64,000 nt of DNA from Hyphomicrobiales bacterium (GTDB lineage: Bacteria; Pseudomonadota; Alphaproteobacteria; Parvibaculales; Parvibaculaceae): positions 1 through 64,000 of the forward strand of contig WGND01000012.1 in the NCBI GenBank assembly GCA_016124805.1, read 5' to 3'. Below, one piece after another: positions 33,270 through 44,554 of the stretch (positions are counted from its first letter, which is position 1; every line of letters begins with the position of its first letter). Made by a program: the position numbers and the translations under genes. The notes below the pieces were generated by a model. That model had not been told where the DNA came from. It saw only the letters and a program-made list of their open reading frames with translations, and did not search any database.

Positions 33270-34022
33270 TCAGGGCGTTTCGGTTTCCACCGGCGTGTCA
33301 TGATCATCATGTTCAGGCGGCGTCGATGGCGAGGCATCCCCACCCAGCTTCTTTTTCAGGATGGCGTCGAAATCCTCATAGGGCAGCGCGCCTTCGATTT
33401 TTTCGCCATTGATGAAAAAGGTCGGGGTGGACTGCACACCAAATTCCTTGGCGCCGCGCATCGCGTTGAACTTCACATGTTCAAATATTTTCTCGTTCTT
33501 CATGCAGGCATCGAAAGCCTCCGACGAGAACCCGCCCTGTCGGGCAAATTTCTTCAGGTCGTCCATCGGCGTTTGCGTGAAAGCCCAGTTCGGCTGCTCG
33601 GCATAGAGCACCTCGATGAAGCCGAAATAGCGATCCGCGCCTGAGCAATGGGCCAGCATGAAAGCGGCCGTCGCAATCGGGTCAAAGGGGAAATCGCGCA
33701 GGATGTAATAGACCTTGCCCGTGTCGATATAATTCTCTTTGAGCTTGGGGAAGGTGTGGTTTTCGAAATCGGCACAATGCGAGCAGGTCAGCGAGGCATA
33801 TTCGATGACCGTGATCGGCGCATTCTTGTCGCCCAGCGTCATGTCGCCGAGCGGACCCGGCACCATCAGTTCAGCCTCAAAGGCGCTCATGTCGCGTGTG
33901 CTGGCCTCATCGGCCGCACTGATCACGTCGTTCGAACGGAAGCTCTGATAGCCGAAATAGCCAAGGCCAATCAGCACAAGAAGGCCCGCAACGGCCAGGA
34001 TAGCTACTCTATTTTGATTCAC
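33270..34022 (-). CDS. DsbA family thioredoxin-like protein (CSHC motif)
   Basis: N-terminal TM anchor, ITVIEYASLTCSHCADFENHTFPKLKENYIDTGKV, STPTFFINGEKIEGALPYEDF. Confidence 0.93.
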   Translation of the reverse strand: MNQNRVAILAVAGLLVLIGLGYFGYQSFRSNDVISAADEASTRDMSAFEAELMVPGPLGDMTLGDKNAPITVIEYASLTCSHCADFENHTFPKLKENYIDTGKVYYILRDFPFDPIATAAFMLAHCSGADRYFGFIEVLYAEQPNWAFTQTPMDDLKKFARQGGFSSEAFDACMKNEKIFEHVKFNAMRGAKEFGVQSTPTFFINGEKIEGALPYEDFDAILKKKLGGDASPSTPPEHDDHDTPVETETP

Positions 34023-34132
34023 GATCGTTCATTCCCACTAGATGTTGAGGCATTATGGCGGCCAAGGGCCTCGCCCTCAACCAAACCTTTCTATTGCGCG
34101 ATACGCAGAATCGCGACTCACAAACCCTGTTT

Positions 34133-34660
34133 TCAGCGGCGGCCCAAAACCCGCTCTCCCAGACGTTCCAGCGCCTTTTTCAGGTCCGGTTCGTCAATTT
34201 TCTCAAGTCCTTGTGAAAGCTTTGCTTTTTCCTCCACTTTCAGGGGCCTGAAGCGCCTTTTCCGGTCCACCGGCTTGCGGGGCAGGGGACCTTGCGTGAT
34301 TTTCAGCCGCGCCACCGCCGGATAGCCGTAATAGGCATTGATGCGCTCGATAATCTGCGGCTCCAGATGGCGCAGCTCCAGCGCCACCGGCCCATCCACC
34401 CGGATGGCGAGAATGGCCCGATCACGTTCCCTATTATCGCCTGCCCCGATAGAGCGGGGATAAGTCAGACGTTCAGGGGCACAGAATTCCGCCATGGTCG
34501 CCCCCACAATATCGGGCCAATGGGCCAGAATATGGGCCTGCGCAAAGCCGCGCTGGCGAAAGGCGTCGCGCGCCACGGCCATCACCTGCGCGCCGATGGG
34601 CGGCAGGCTGAAGCGGCGGCTCGCCATATGCGGGCCTATAGGGTCGTAGCGATTGCTCAT
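34133..34660 (-). CDS. DUF721/DciA family protein (DnaB helicase-loading type)
   Basis: FAQAHILAHWPDIVGATMAEFCAPERLTYP...AILAIRVDGPVALELRHLEPQIIERINAYYGYPAVARLKITQGPL. Confidence 0.88.
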   Translation of the reverse strand: MSNRYDPIGPHMASRRFSLPPIGAQVMAVARDAFRQRGFAQAHILAHWPDIVGATMAEFCAPERLTYPRSIGAGDNRERDRAILAIRVDGPVALELRHLEPQIIERINAYYGYPAVARLKITQGPLPRKPVDRKRRFRPLKVEEKAKLSQGLEKIDEPDLKKALERLGERVLGRR

Positions 34661-34758
34661 CAGGCCATACTGACTCGAAACCGGGCCCCGTGACAGGTGA
34701 CTCACGGCAACAGCAGAGACGAATTGACCTCGGCCCCGTTTTCGCGCCATCTGGGCAA

Positions 34759-35877
34759 ATGATGAAAGACAGCGGAAAACGGCGCAAAAAGCCTCTCGCC
34801 CCGCCTTCGGGTGAGGCGCTCGCGGGCAAATTGCTGGCCTGGTATGACATTCATGCTCGCCATCTGCCATGGCGTGCGCGGCCCGGCACGCCTGCCGACC
34901 CCTATGCCGTCTGGCTGTCGGAGATCATGCTGCAGCAGACAACCGTGGTGACCGTCGGGCCCTATTTCCGCGATTTTCTGGCCCGCTGGCCCCGCGTCAC
35001 CGATCTTGCCGCCGCGCCGGTCGAGGATGTCATGGCCGCCTGGGCGGGCCTTGGCTATTACAGCCGCGCCCGCAATCTCCATGCCTGCGCACAGACGGTC
35101 GCCACTGAATATGGCGGCATTTTTCCCGACACCGAGGAAGGCCTGATCAAACTGCCGGGCATCGGCCCCTATACCGCCGCCGCCGTCGCCGCCATCGCCT
35201 TTGGCAAAAGAGCCGTCGTTGTGGATGGCAATATTGAGCGCGTGGTCGCGCGGCTCTTCTCTCTGGAGACGCCGCTGCCGCTCGTGAAAAAGGAAATCAA
35301 GGTCTGCACCGATCTCATCACGCCGGAACGCCGCGCGGGTGATTTCGCGCAAGGGCTGATGGATCTCGGTGCGACGATCTGCACCCCGCGGTCGCCATCC
35401 TGTTCGCGCTGTCCGATCATTGATTTTTGCACCGCGCAGGCGACCGGCATTGCCGAAACCCTGCCGCGCCGGGCGCCGAAGAAAAAACGGCCAACGCGTT
35501 TGGGGGCCTGTTTCTGGATGACCCGGCCCGATGGTGCCGTGCTGCTGCGCCGCCGTCCGCCCAAGGGCTTGCTGGGCGGCATGATGGAAGTGCCGACCAC
35601 AACATGGCTAGAAAATCAGTCAACGGAAGATCAGTGGCTTGCCCAAGCGCCGGCGTCGGTGACATGGAAAAAGCGTGGCGGTCTTGTCAGCCACGGCTTT
35701 ACGCATTTTGAATTGCAGCTTGTCGTTTATGAAGCCCGCGTCTCGGCAACCATTGCCAAAAAGGCAGAGGGCATATGGGTCCCCGTCGATCAGCTTGATG
35801 GCGAGGCGCTGCCCACCGTCATGCGCAAGGTTGTTGCCCATGCCATGTCCGATGCGGGTCCGTTGTTCAGCAAATAG
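34759..35877 (+). CDS. mutY: A/G-specific adenine glycosylase
   Basis: HARHLPWRARPGTPADPYAVWLSEIMLQQTTVVTV...LPGIGPYTAAAVAAIAFGKRAVVVDGNIERV...C-terminal FeS cysteines CTPRSPSCSRCPIIDFC. Confidence 0.98.
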   Translation: MMKDSGKRRKKPLAPPSGEALAGKLLAWYDIHARHLPWRARPGTPADPYAVWLSEIMLQQTTVVTVGPYFRDFLARWPRVTDLAAAPVEDVMAAWAGLGYYSRARNLHACAQTVATEYGGIFPDTEEGLIKLPGIGPYTAAAVAAIAFGKRAVVVDGNIERVVARLFSLETPLPLVKKEIKVCTDLITPERRAGDFAQGLMDLGATICTPRSPSCSRCPIIDFCTAQATGIAETLPRRAPKKKRPTRLGACFWMTRPDGAVLLRRRPPKGLLGGMMEVPTTTWLENQSTEDQWLAQAPASVTWKKRGGLVSHGFTHFELQLVVYEARVSATIAKKAEGIWVPVDQLDGEALPTVMRKVVAHAMSDAGPLFSK

Positions 35878-35888
35878 AGGCGTGCCCC

Positions 35889-37102
<1,214 letters not shown>

Positions 37103-37121
<19 letters not shown>

Positions 37122-37738
37122 AATATATTGCGTATGGGGGCAAAGCTTTTGCGGTGGTGGGGGCAGGGGCCGAGCCGTGAAATCGCATCAAGATGCGCCG
37201 CCGTCCCATATCCCTTGTGTTTGGCAAAGCCGTAGCCGGGATGAAGCCGTTCCATTTCCTGCATCATCGCATCGCGTGCCACCTTGGCGATGATCGAGGC
37301 CGCCGCGATTGAAAGGGAGCGGGCATCACCACCGACAAGGGCCTGCGCCCTGATATCGAGACGGGGCAGCCTGTTGCCGTCAATCAGCGCCAGGGCCGGC
37401 GCGCTCGGCAGTTTGGCGCAGGCCCGCGTCATGGCGAGCAGACTTGCCTGGAGAATATTGAGGGTGTCGATTTCTTCCACGCTGGCCAGACCAATGCCGA
37501 CAGCGGCGCGCGCCATGATCATCGTGTAAAGCGCGTCCCGTTTTTTCTCGCTGAGTTTCTTTGAGTCATTCAGGCCCGGCGGCACATCGTCATGATTGAG
37601 AATGACAGCTGCGGCCACCACAGGCCCGGCCAGCGGCCCGCGCCCGGCTTCATCAATGCCACAGACCAGCATGTCGGGCGCACCGGCCTCACGCTCGAAA
37701 TGGAAATCAGGTCCGGATGATGTGGCACAGCGACTCAT
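37103..37738 (-). CDS. rnhB: ribonuclease HII
   Basis: [23 protein letters not shown]...[16 protein letters not shown]...[18 protein letters not shown]. Confidence 0.97.
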
Positions 37739-37776
37739 GACCCGAGTGTGCCTGAACCCGCACCGCCCGTCATGCC

Positions 37777-38979
37777 TCAGAGCAGATCAAGCTGCCTGCC
37801 GGTACCGGGCACCAAAAAGGCGGAACAATCCAGCGGCCGACGTGTCGTGTTCAGGCCGAGCCTGCGGGTGGCGATTTCAAAGCGGCGCCCGATCTGCCAG
37901 GCATAGGGGCCCTTGCCACGCTGGCGATGCCCCCATTCGGCATCATAATCCTTGCCGCCATGCATGGCGCGGATCAGCGAAATCACATGGGCGGCCTTGT
38001 CGGGCACATTTTCTTCCAGCCAGTCGCGGAAGAGATCCTTGATCTCGATCGGCATGCGCAGAACCACAAAGCCCGCCGTGCCGGCACCGGCATAGCTGGC
38101 ACCGGCGAGAATTTTCTCGATCTCCATGTCGTTGAGCGCGGGAATGACAGGCGCCACCATGACACCGACAGGCACACCGGCATCCGACAGCAGCTTGATG
38201 GCTTCCATGCGTTTTGACGGCGTCGAAGCACGTGGCTCCATCGCGCGCGCAAGCCTGGCGTCAAGCGTCGTCACGGACATGGCGACCCGCACCAGATTGC
38301 GCCGCGCCATATCGGAAAGAATATCGAGGTCGCGCACAATGCGCGCCGATTTGGTGACAATGGTAACGGGATGGTTGAAGGCCGAGAGCACCTCAAGCAG
38401 GGACCTTGTGATGCGATAGCGCTGTTCGATCGGCTGATAGGGATCGGTGTTTGTCCCCATGGCAATGGGCGCAACCTCATATTTGGGGCGCGAGAGTTCG
38501 CGCGTCAGCAGCGCTGCCGCATTGGGCTTGGCAAAAAGCCGGGTCTCGAAATCAAGTCCCGGCGACAGCCCCATATAGGCGTGCGTAGGTCGGGCAAAAC
38601 AGTAAGAACAGCCATGCTCGCAGCCCCGATAGGCATTGATGGAACGGTCAAAGGGCATGTCGGGCGAGTCATTGCGGGTGATGATCTGCCGCGCCGTCTC
38701 ATCCGTCACCTCGGTCTTGAGGGCGGGCAGGCTGTCGAGGCTGTCCCAGCCATCATCGATGAATTCCCGGTCCAGCGGCTCAAAGCGGCCGCTCTGGTTT
38801 GTTAACGCGCCCCGGCCACGTCGGCCCTCTTTGGGCAGGCGCAGCTCTGAACGCCTCGGGGGTACGAGGGCGGACGGGTCCAGGAGCTGGTGGGGCCGAG
38901 CAGCCGCTGACATGACCGTCGGGGAACGGGTATCTGTCGCGGGGTGGCCGGAGCGCGTTATGGGCGTTGTCACTGTCAT
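37777..38979 (-). CDS. radical SAM protein, PA0069/SplB-like family
   Basis: [43 protein letters not shown]3CX2C radical SAM motif and family-typical flanks. Confidence 0.93.
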   Translation of the reverse strand: MTVTTPITRSGHPATDTRSPTVMSAAARPHQLLDPSALVPPRRSELRLPKEGRRGRGALTNQSGRFEPLDREFIDDGWDSLDSLPALKTEVTDETARQIITRNDSPDMPFDRSINAYRGCEHGCSYCFARPTHAYMGLSPGLDFETRLFAKPNAAALLTRELSRPKYEVAPIAMGTNTDPYQPIEQRYRITRSLLEVLSAFNHPVTIVTKSARIVRDLDILSDMARRNLVRVAMSVTTLDARLARAMEPRASTPSKRMEAIKLLSDAGVPVGVMVAPVIPALNDMEIEKILAGASYAGAGTAGFVVLRMPIEIKDLFRDWLEENVPDKAAHVISLIRAMHGGKDYDAEWGHRQRGKGPYAWQIGRRFEIATRRLGLNTTRRPLDCSAFLVPGTGRQLDLL

Positions 38980-39002
38980 GCCGGAATTTTACCAAACAAT
39001 TA

Positions 39003-39017
39003 GAACAAAACAAGAAC
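39003..39017. promoter_or_regulatory. alphaproteobacterial LexA-box-type direct repeat
   Basis: GAAC-AAAACAA-GAAC (GTTC-TTGTTTT-GTTC on the minus strand), 24-38 nt upstream of the radical SAM ATG. Confidence 0.75.
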
Positions 39018-39067
39018 AATTTTATAGGCCGTTCCGAAAAGCGACAGGGCGCTGTATATAAATTGGC

Positions 39068-39763
39068 ATGTTGAGTGTGATCATCCCCACCTTGAACGCT
39101 GAAAAGAGCCTGGCAAAAGCAATGCTGCCACTGGTCACGGCGGCTGTGCGCGGTGTGGTGACGGAAGTCATCGTGGTCGACGGCGGCTCAAGCGATGCCA
39201 CGCTGGAGATTGTTGATTCGGCGGGCGCCAAGCTTGTGACGGCACCGCCCGGGCGTGGCAGCCAGCTGGCCGCCGGGGCGCGGGAAGCCAAGAGCGACTG
39301 GCTGCTTTTTCTCCATGCCGATACCGTTCTTGACGCGGGCTGGGATGACGAAATCAACAAGCTTTTCGAGCAGATCGAGTCAGGCCGTTTCCGCAACCGG
39401 GATATGGCGGCAGCCTTCCGTTTTGCGCTGGATGATTTTTCCAGTTCAGCCCGCTGGCTGGAGCGCATGGTGGCGCTGCGCTGCCTCGTCTTCCGCCTGC
39501 CTTATGGCGATCAGGGCCTGCTCATCAGCCGCCGTCTCTATGACAGGCTGGGCGGCTTCCGCGAATTACCCCTGATGGAGGATGTCGATCTCGTGCGCCG
39601 CATTGGCCGCAAGCAGCTCATCCTGCTGCGTACCGCTGCTGTCACCAGCCCGGAGCGCTATCTCCGCGATGGCTTCCTGTTGCGTGGTTTGCGCAATCTG
39701 GCCTGCCTCACCCTTTATTATCTCCGCGTGCCGCCGCGCGTCATCGCCCGCATCTATCAATAG
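39068..39763 (+). CDS. TIGR04283-type family 2 glycosyltransferase
   Basis: LSVIIPTLNAEKSL...VIVVDGGSSDATLEI...APPGRGSQLAAGAREA...LLFLHADTVL...YGDQGLLISRRLYDRLGGFRELPLMEDVDLVRRI. Confidence 0.93.
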   Translation: MLSVIIPTLNAEKSLAKAMLPLVTAAVRGVVTEVIVVDGGSSDATLEIVDSAGAKLVTAPPGRGSQLAAGAREAKSDWLLFLHADTVLDAGWDDEINKLFEQIESGRFRNRDMAAAFRFALDDFSSSARWLERMVALRCLVFRLPYGDQGLLISRRLYDRLGGFRELPLMEDVDLVRRIGRKQLILLRTAAVTSPERYLRDGFLLRGLRNLACLTLYYLRVPPRVIARIYQ

Positions 39764-39782
39764 ACAGATCGGTCAGCCCGCC

Positions 39783-40379
39783 GTGAGTGACCCCCAACTT
39801 GTCGTCATGTCCAAGGCCCCCTTGCTGGGGCAGGTCAAGACACGTCTGGCCAAAGGCATCGGCGCGGCGGAGGCAACACGCTTTTTTCGCACAACCAGCC
39901 AGACCATGCTGCGCCGGATGGCGCGCGATCCGCGCTGGCAATTGCTGCTGGCGCTCTCGCCCGACAGGGCCGTGCATGATCAGGGTATCTGGCCTGCGGG
40001 CATTCCCCGCATTGCGCAAGGGGGTGGCGATCTTGGTGCACGCATGGGCCGCCTCATGCGCGATCTGCCGCCCGGCCCCGTTGTCATGATCGGTGGCGAC
40101 ATTCCCGCCATCCAGCCCCATCACATCGCCTCGGCCTTCAAGGCGCTGGGGCGGGCAGATGTCGTTTTCGGTCCGGCAGAAGATGGCGGCTATTGGCTGG
40201 TGGGGCTCAAACGCCTGCCGCGCGTGCCCGATATTTTCGCGGATGTGCGTTGGTCAAGCCCGCATGCGCTGGCAGACACGCTGGCCAATGTGAAACGGGC
40301 AGGATTGCGCCATGAGATGCTGCAGACCCTCCCCGATATCGACACGGCAGAAGATTACTGGCGCTGGCGCAAGCCCTAG
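39783..40379 (+). CDS. TIGR04282/DUF2064 glycosyltransferase-like protein
   Basis: GTG start; [27 protein letters not shown]...[19 protein letters not shown]...[18 protein letters not shown]. Confidence 0.92.
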   Translation: MSDPQLVVMSKAPLLGQVKTRLAKGIGAAEATRFFRTTSQTMLRRMARDPRWQLLLALSPDRAVHDQGIWPAGIPRIAQGGGDLGARMGRLMRDLPPGPVVMIGGDIPAIQPHHIASAFKALGRADVVFGPAEDGGYWLVGLKRLPRVPDIFADVRWSSPHALADTLANVKRAGLRHEMLQTLPDIDTAEDYWRWRKP

Positions 40380-40801
40380 CGTTTGGCGAGCAGGTCGCGG
40401 ATTTCAGTCAGCAGAAGGATGTCAGCCGCTGGTGCGGCCGGCGGCTCGATTTCTTTGGCCTTCTCAAACCGGGCCTGCACTTTGTTCATCTGCCGGATCA
40501 TCATGAAGACGGCAAAGGCGACAATGAGGAAATTGATTACCGCATTGATGAATTTGCCATAGGCGAGAACGGGAATGCCGGCTTCCTTGGCAGCAGCAAG
40601 CGATGTAGGCGCATCTGCCATGCTCAAGGTCAGAAAGTAGTTTGAAAAATCGACACCACCGAGCAGCACGCCAATGGGCGGCATCAACACATCATTGACC
40701 AGCGACTGGACAATGGTCGTGAAAGCAGCACCGATGATGATGCCGACGGCCATGTCGAGCACATTGCCGCGCAGCGCGAATTTCTGGAATTCCTTGAGCA
40801 T
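40376..40801 (-). CDS. mscL: large-conductance mechanosensitive channel
   Basis: [56 protein letters not shown]. Confidence 0.98.
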   Translation of the reverse strand: MLKEFQKFALRGNVLDMAVGIIIGAAFTTIVQSLVNDVLMPPIGVLLGGVDFSNYFLTLSMADAPTSLAAAKEAGIPVLAYGKFINAVINFLIVAFAVFMMIRQMNKVQARFEKAKEIEPPAAPAADILLLTEIRDLLAKR

Positions 40802-40896
40802 GTTTCCCTCCTGCCGGCGTGATTCGCCGGAAACTCAGGAAGAAAGAATTGCCCTTCATTGCAGTGGCGACAAGTCTCTTTCTTATGCGACAGGTT

Positions 40897-41451
40897 TCAG
40901 CGCGCCAGATGTTCCCGCAGGCGCGGCATGATTTCGACGAAATTGCACGGGCGATAGCGCGAATCCAGCTGATATTTCAGGATTTCATCCCAGCCATCCT
41001 TGCAGGCGCCCGGCGAGCCTGGCAGGGCGAAGAGATAGGTGCCGCCGGCGACACCGGCCGTTGCGCGTGACTGAATGGTGGAGGTGCCGATCTTGTCAAA
41101 GCTGATGCGATGGAAAAGCGCCGAGAAACCATCGATCTCTTTTTCATAGAGCGACTGAAAGGCTTCAGGCGTCACGTCCCGTCCCGTCAATCCCGTGCCG
41201 CCTGTTGAAATCACGGCATCGACGTAAGGGTCGCTGATCCATATCTGCAGCTGATTGCGGATCTGGTTCACATCATCACTGACAATATTGCGGGCAGCGA
41301 CTTCATGCCCGGCTTCCTTGATACGCGATTCAAGCACATCACCTGATGTGTCGTCCGCGCGGGTCCGCGTGTCTGATACCGTCAGCACAGCCAGATGCAG
41401 CGGAATGAATTCACGCGAAGGGTCGATGCCAGCCATGGGGGGCTCCGTCAT
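40897..41451 (-). CDS. moaB: molybdenum cofactor biosynthesis protein B
   Basis: LAVLTVSDTRTRADDTSGDVLESRIKEAGHEV...VDAVISTGGTGLTGRDVTPEA...LFALPGSPGACKDGWDEIL. Confidence 0.95.
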   Translation of the reverse strand: MTEPPMAGIDPSREFIPLHLAVLTVSDTRTRADDTSGDVLESRIKEAGHEVAARNIVSDDVNQIRNQLQIWISDPYVDAVISTGGTGLTGRDVTPEAFQSLYEKEIDGFSALFHRISFDKIGTSTIQSRATAGVAGGTYLFALPGSPGACKDGWDEILKYQLDSRYRPCNFVEIMPRLREHLAR

Positions 41452-41481
41452 ATATGTGTAAGCGGTCGTCTCTAGAGGCGT

Positions 41482-43299
41482 TTATTTGAACGCATCGGAA
41501 AGCGAAGCCGTCGTCGTGTCATAGACGGGCCAGCTGCCGGCAGCCGACGCATCAAGCGAGGACAGATCATGTCCCAGACGTTCGCTGTAAATCCAGTAAT
41601 TGCTGAGCACGCGTTCAATATAGCCCCGCGTTTCAGGTGCTGGAATGCTTTCGATGAAAAGGAACGGGTCGCCCTTGAACTCGATGCTGTTGACCCAGCG
41701 CAGCAGATTGCCGGGGCCGCCATTATAGGCCGTGGTCAGCATGAAAAGATTGCCATAGGGCTCGCAGCTCGTCATCAGCTCGCTCAGATAGTCCTGCCCC
41801 AGTGAGATGTTGAAGGTGGGATCAAGCAGCTTGTCCTTGTTCTTGCGCGCAAGCGAGGAGTCATTGGTGATGTGCATGGCGGTCGCCGGCATGATCTGCA
41901 TCAGGCCGCGTGCGCCGGCATAGGAAAGCGCATCAGGGCGGAACTTGCTTTCCTGCCGCATGAAGGCAAAAAGAAGCGCGGGTTCAACCTTGAACCCGTC
42001 GCGCGGCCGATAATCCGGCACTGGAAAAAGCCCGGCATTGAGTGTCATGATGCCGTTATGGGCGCGCCGCGAAGAGGGCAGCGAGGCGGCGCTGGCGACC
42101 TGCAGTTCCACGGCGGGCAGTTCGAAATTGGCGGCAAGCGCAATCAGCGCCTGATCGAGGCTCGGGTCAATCCAGGCATGGGCGCGCACCAGTTCCTGCT
42201 CGGCCATTTCCCGCTTGCCGATCTGGGCAAGGGCCACCGCGCGTGCCGTCGCCTCATCCTTGACAAGCTGATTGAAGGAGGCGGCATCCAGTTTGGGTTC
42301 AACCCATTTCACATTGATGTCGCGTCCAAGCTGGCGCGTGGCGACAAGGCCGTAAAATGTGGCGCCGGTATTGGCCGCCATTTCGAGCATTTCAGCCACG
42401 CGCCCTGGCTGCTGATCGGCAAGATAGGCACGCGCCGCCCAGAAGCCGCCCGCCGCCCTGGTCCAGTCGCTGACCTTGCTTGATTTTGCCAGCCGCTCGA
42501 AATGATGGGCCGCTTCGCCATTATTGCCCATGCGCCAGGCCGCGAGACCGGCATACCAGTCCGAAAGCGGCACATCACGGGCATGCGAATCTGCAATTTC
42601 CTTGGCGAGCAGATAGGCCTGCTCATTCTTGTTTTCCAGAAAGAGCGAGGCGGCAATGCGTTCACGCACCTTGTCGAACTCAACCGAGGTCAGTTGATTG
42701 CGCGCCGTGGTGCCATGCAGAAAACTGAGCGCCGCGCTGGCTGTGTCCTTGCGCACAATCTGGCGCACCTTCGCGTCGATTGCCTTGAAACGCGCCGACA
42801 CAGGCTCGCTCTCGCCATCATCCACGGCATAATTGGCATGTACTGCCCCGCGATAACGTCGTGCAGCCGGACGATCCGGCCTTGCTGCCGACGAGGGCCG
42901 CTTGCGCAGGGCCAGCTTGTAAATGCGCTCGGCCCCTGGCAGGTCATTATATTTGGCCATCCAGTCGCGCAACTCGGTGTAGCTGCTGCGGTAATGGGCC
43001 GACATATATTTGTTGAAAAGCACATAGCCCATCAGCCGCTTGTCGTTGAGCTTTGCGGCAAGCCTGTCGGCAGTCTTGATGTCACCGCGCTTGTCGGCGG
43101 CAAAAATCTTGATATAGAGCTCGCGGTCGCTGCCGGTCAGAACTTCGGGGCTCCAGATTTTGGCAGTCGGGACGGGATTGGTGTCGGCAAGCAGCGGGGA
43201 GGTGGCAAGGCTCATGCCCGCCCAAGCCAGGCAGGCCATCAGGCACATGCGCGTGGCACGCGTAAAGCCTGCGCGGAAAACTGGCGCAATTGCCGTCAT
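41482..43299 (-). CDS. soluble lytic murein transglycosylase
   Basis: SLT domain LLFAFMRQESKFRPDALSYAGARGLMQIMPATA...LTTAYNGGPGNLLRW after a long helical superhelical region. Confidence 0.93.
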   Translation of the reverse strand: MTAIAPVFRAGFTRATRMCLMACLAWAGMSLATSPLLADTNPVPTAKIWSPEVLTGSDRELYIKIFAADKRGDIKTADRLAAKLNDKRLMGYVLFNKYMSAHYRSSYTELRDWMAKYNDLPGAERIYKLALRKRPSSAARPDRPAARRYRGAVHANYAVDDGESEPVSARFKAIDAKVRQIVRKDTASAALSFLHGTTARNQLTSVEFDKVRERIAASLFLENKNEQAYLLAKEIADSHARDVPLSDWYAGLAAWRMGNNGEAAHHFERLAKSSKVSDWTRAAGGFWAARAYLADQQPGRVAEMLEMAANTGATFYGLVATRQLGRDINVKWVEPKLDAASFNQLVKDEATARAVALAQIGKREMAEQELVRAHAWIDPSLDQALIALAANFELPAVELQVASAASLPSSRRAHNGIMTLNAGLFPVPDYRPRDGFKVEPALLFAFMRQESKFRPDALSYAGARGLMQIMPATAMHITNDSSLARKNKDKLLDPTFNISLGQDYLSELMTSCEPYGNLFMLTTAYNGGPGNLLRWVNSIEFKGDPFLFIESIPAPETRGYIERVLSNYWIYSERLGHDLSSLDASAAGSWPVYDTTTASLSDAFK

Positions 43300-43394
43300 A
43301 AAATGCCCCCGGTACGAAACTGTCGGTATCTTATCGCCCGAGCGACATCCCACAAGCATCAATCGCCCCCTGAGCGGATCAATATTCAATATGA

Positions 43395-44270
43395 TTAATG
43401 GGCGTCGGGAAGAAGCCCGTCTGCCTGCAACCGCGCCCTCAGGGCCTGAAGATCATGCCAGGCGAGCTTTTTCTGCGCCGGCTGCCGGAGCAGATAGGCC
43501 GGATGGAACAAAGGCAGCACAGACACCTCGCGGCCATTCAGCGCATAGCTCATCCAGCGCCCCCGAAGTTTCATAATCCCCAATTCGGTCTGCAGCATCT
43601 GCTTGGCGGCAACCCCGCCCAGACAGACCAGAATGGCTGGATCGACGAGCTCGATCTGGCGTTGCAGGAAGGGCTGGCAGAGGATGATTTCGGCTGGCGT
43701 GGGCGTGCGGTTGCCCGGCGGACGCCATGGCAGCGTATTGGCGATATAGACATGGCGGCGGTCAAGACCGATGGCAGCCAGCATCCGGTCCAGCAATTGT
43801 CCGGCAGGGCCGACAAAGGGCTTGCCCTGAAGATCCTCCTCGCGACCGGGGGCTTCCCCGATCAGCATGATCCGCGCGGCTGGATTGCCATCGGCAAAAA
43901 CGAGATTTTTGGCCGTATGTTTCAGGGAGCAGCCGTCAAACTTGTCCAGAGCGGCCCGCAATTCATCGAGTGTCTGGCAGGCCTGCGCAATGTGGCGGGC
44001 AGCCTCCGACACCTGGCTTTCTTCGAGCGGGATAGTGACGGGCGCCCGCGCCGCCGGCGCTTCGGCAAATCCGGGCGCGGCCACCGGACGCAAAGGCGCG
44101 CGCTTTGTCGCCACGATCTCGGCAGGTGCCACCTCGTTTTCCGGCGCGGCTTCATAACGATTGACGGCATCCTCGCCCATGGGGTCGCTGATGCCGGACT
44201 CCACCATCAGCGCCAGACGGGCATAGGCCTCTTGCGGTGTCAGGCTTGCCTGCGTCACTGGCTCATCCAT
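43395..44270 (-). CDS. uracil-DNA glycosylase (family 4-type)
   Basis: [38 protein letters not shown]...[21 protein letters not shown]...[20 protein letters not shown]. Confidence 0.95.
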   Translation of the reverse strand: MDEPVTQASLTPQEAYARLALMVESGISDPMGEDAVNRYEAAPENEVAPAEIVATKRAPLRPVAAPGFAEAPAARAPVTIPLEESQVSEAARHIAQACQTLDELRAALDKFDGCSLKHTAKNLVFADGNPAARIMLIGEAPGREEDLQGKPFVGPAGQLLDRMLAAIGLDRRHVYIANTLPWRPPGNRTPTPAEIILCQPFLQRQIELVDPAILVCLGGVAAKQMLQTELGIMKLRGRWMSYALNGREVSVLPLFHPAYLLRQPAQKKLAWHDLQALRARLQADGLLPDAH

Positions 44271-44554
44271 GGTCGTTTCAAATCCGGTCGCATTCGCGGG
44301 CTTGTCGTGGCGTCAGTCGTCGGGTCACATGCCATGCTGGTCTGCTTTTGGGCAGATGCGGTCCAAAATTGATCGGGCCAAGCTCGGAAATGCGACCTAT
44401 ATGATAGGGTAGCATGGTCAAAGCTCGGATCGGGAGCCCAATCTTGAGCATGTTGACCCCAACTGCCAATGGCACCATAAGTGTGGTTCTATATTGACGA
44501 ATCTGATGCCGCCATGGGGCCATGGCGCGGCAAATCAGATGAAGAGAGGAAATC

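Noticed and set aside
30611-33412. 933 aa plus-strand ORF
   Set aside because: Antisense to most of smc; no recognisable domain and low-complexity shadow composition.
44280-44554. 275-bp intergenic region before ETF-QO examined for tRNA or small RNA
   Set aside because: No cloverleaf, terminator or repeat structure that I could support by eye.
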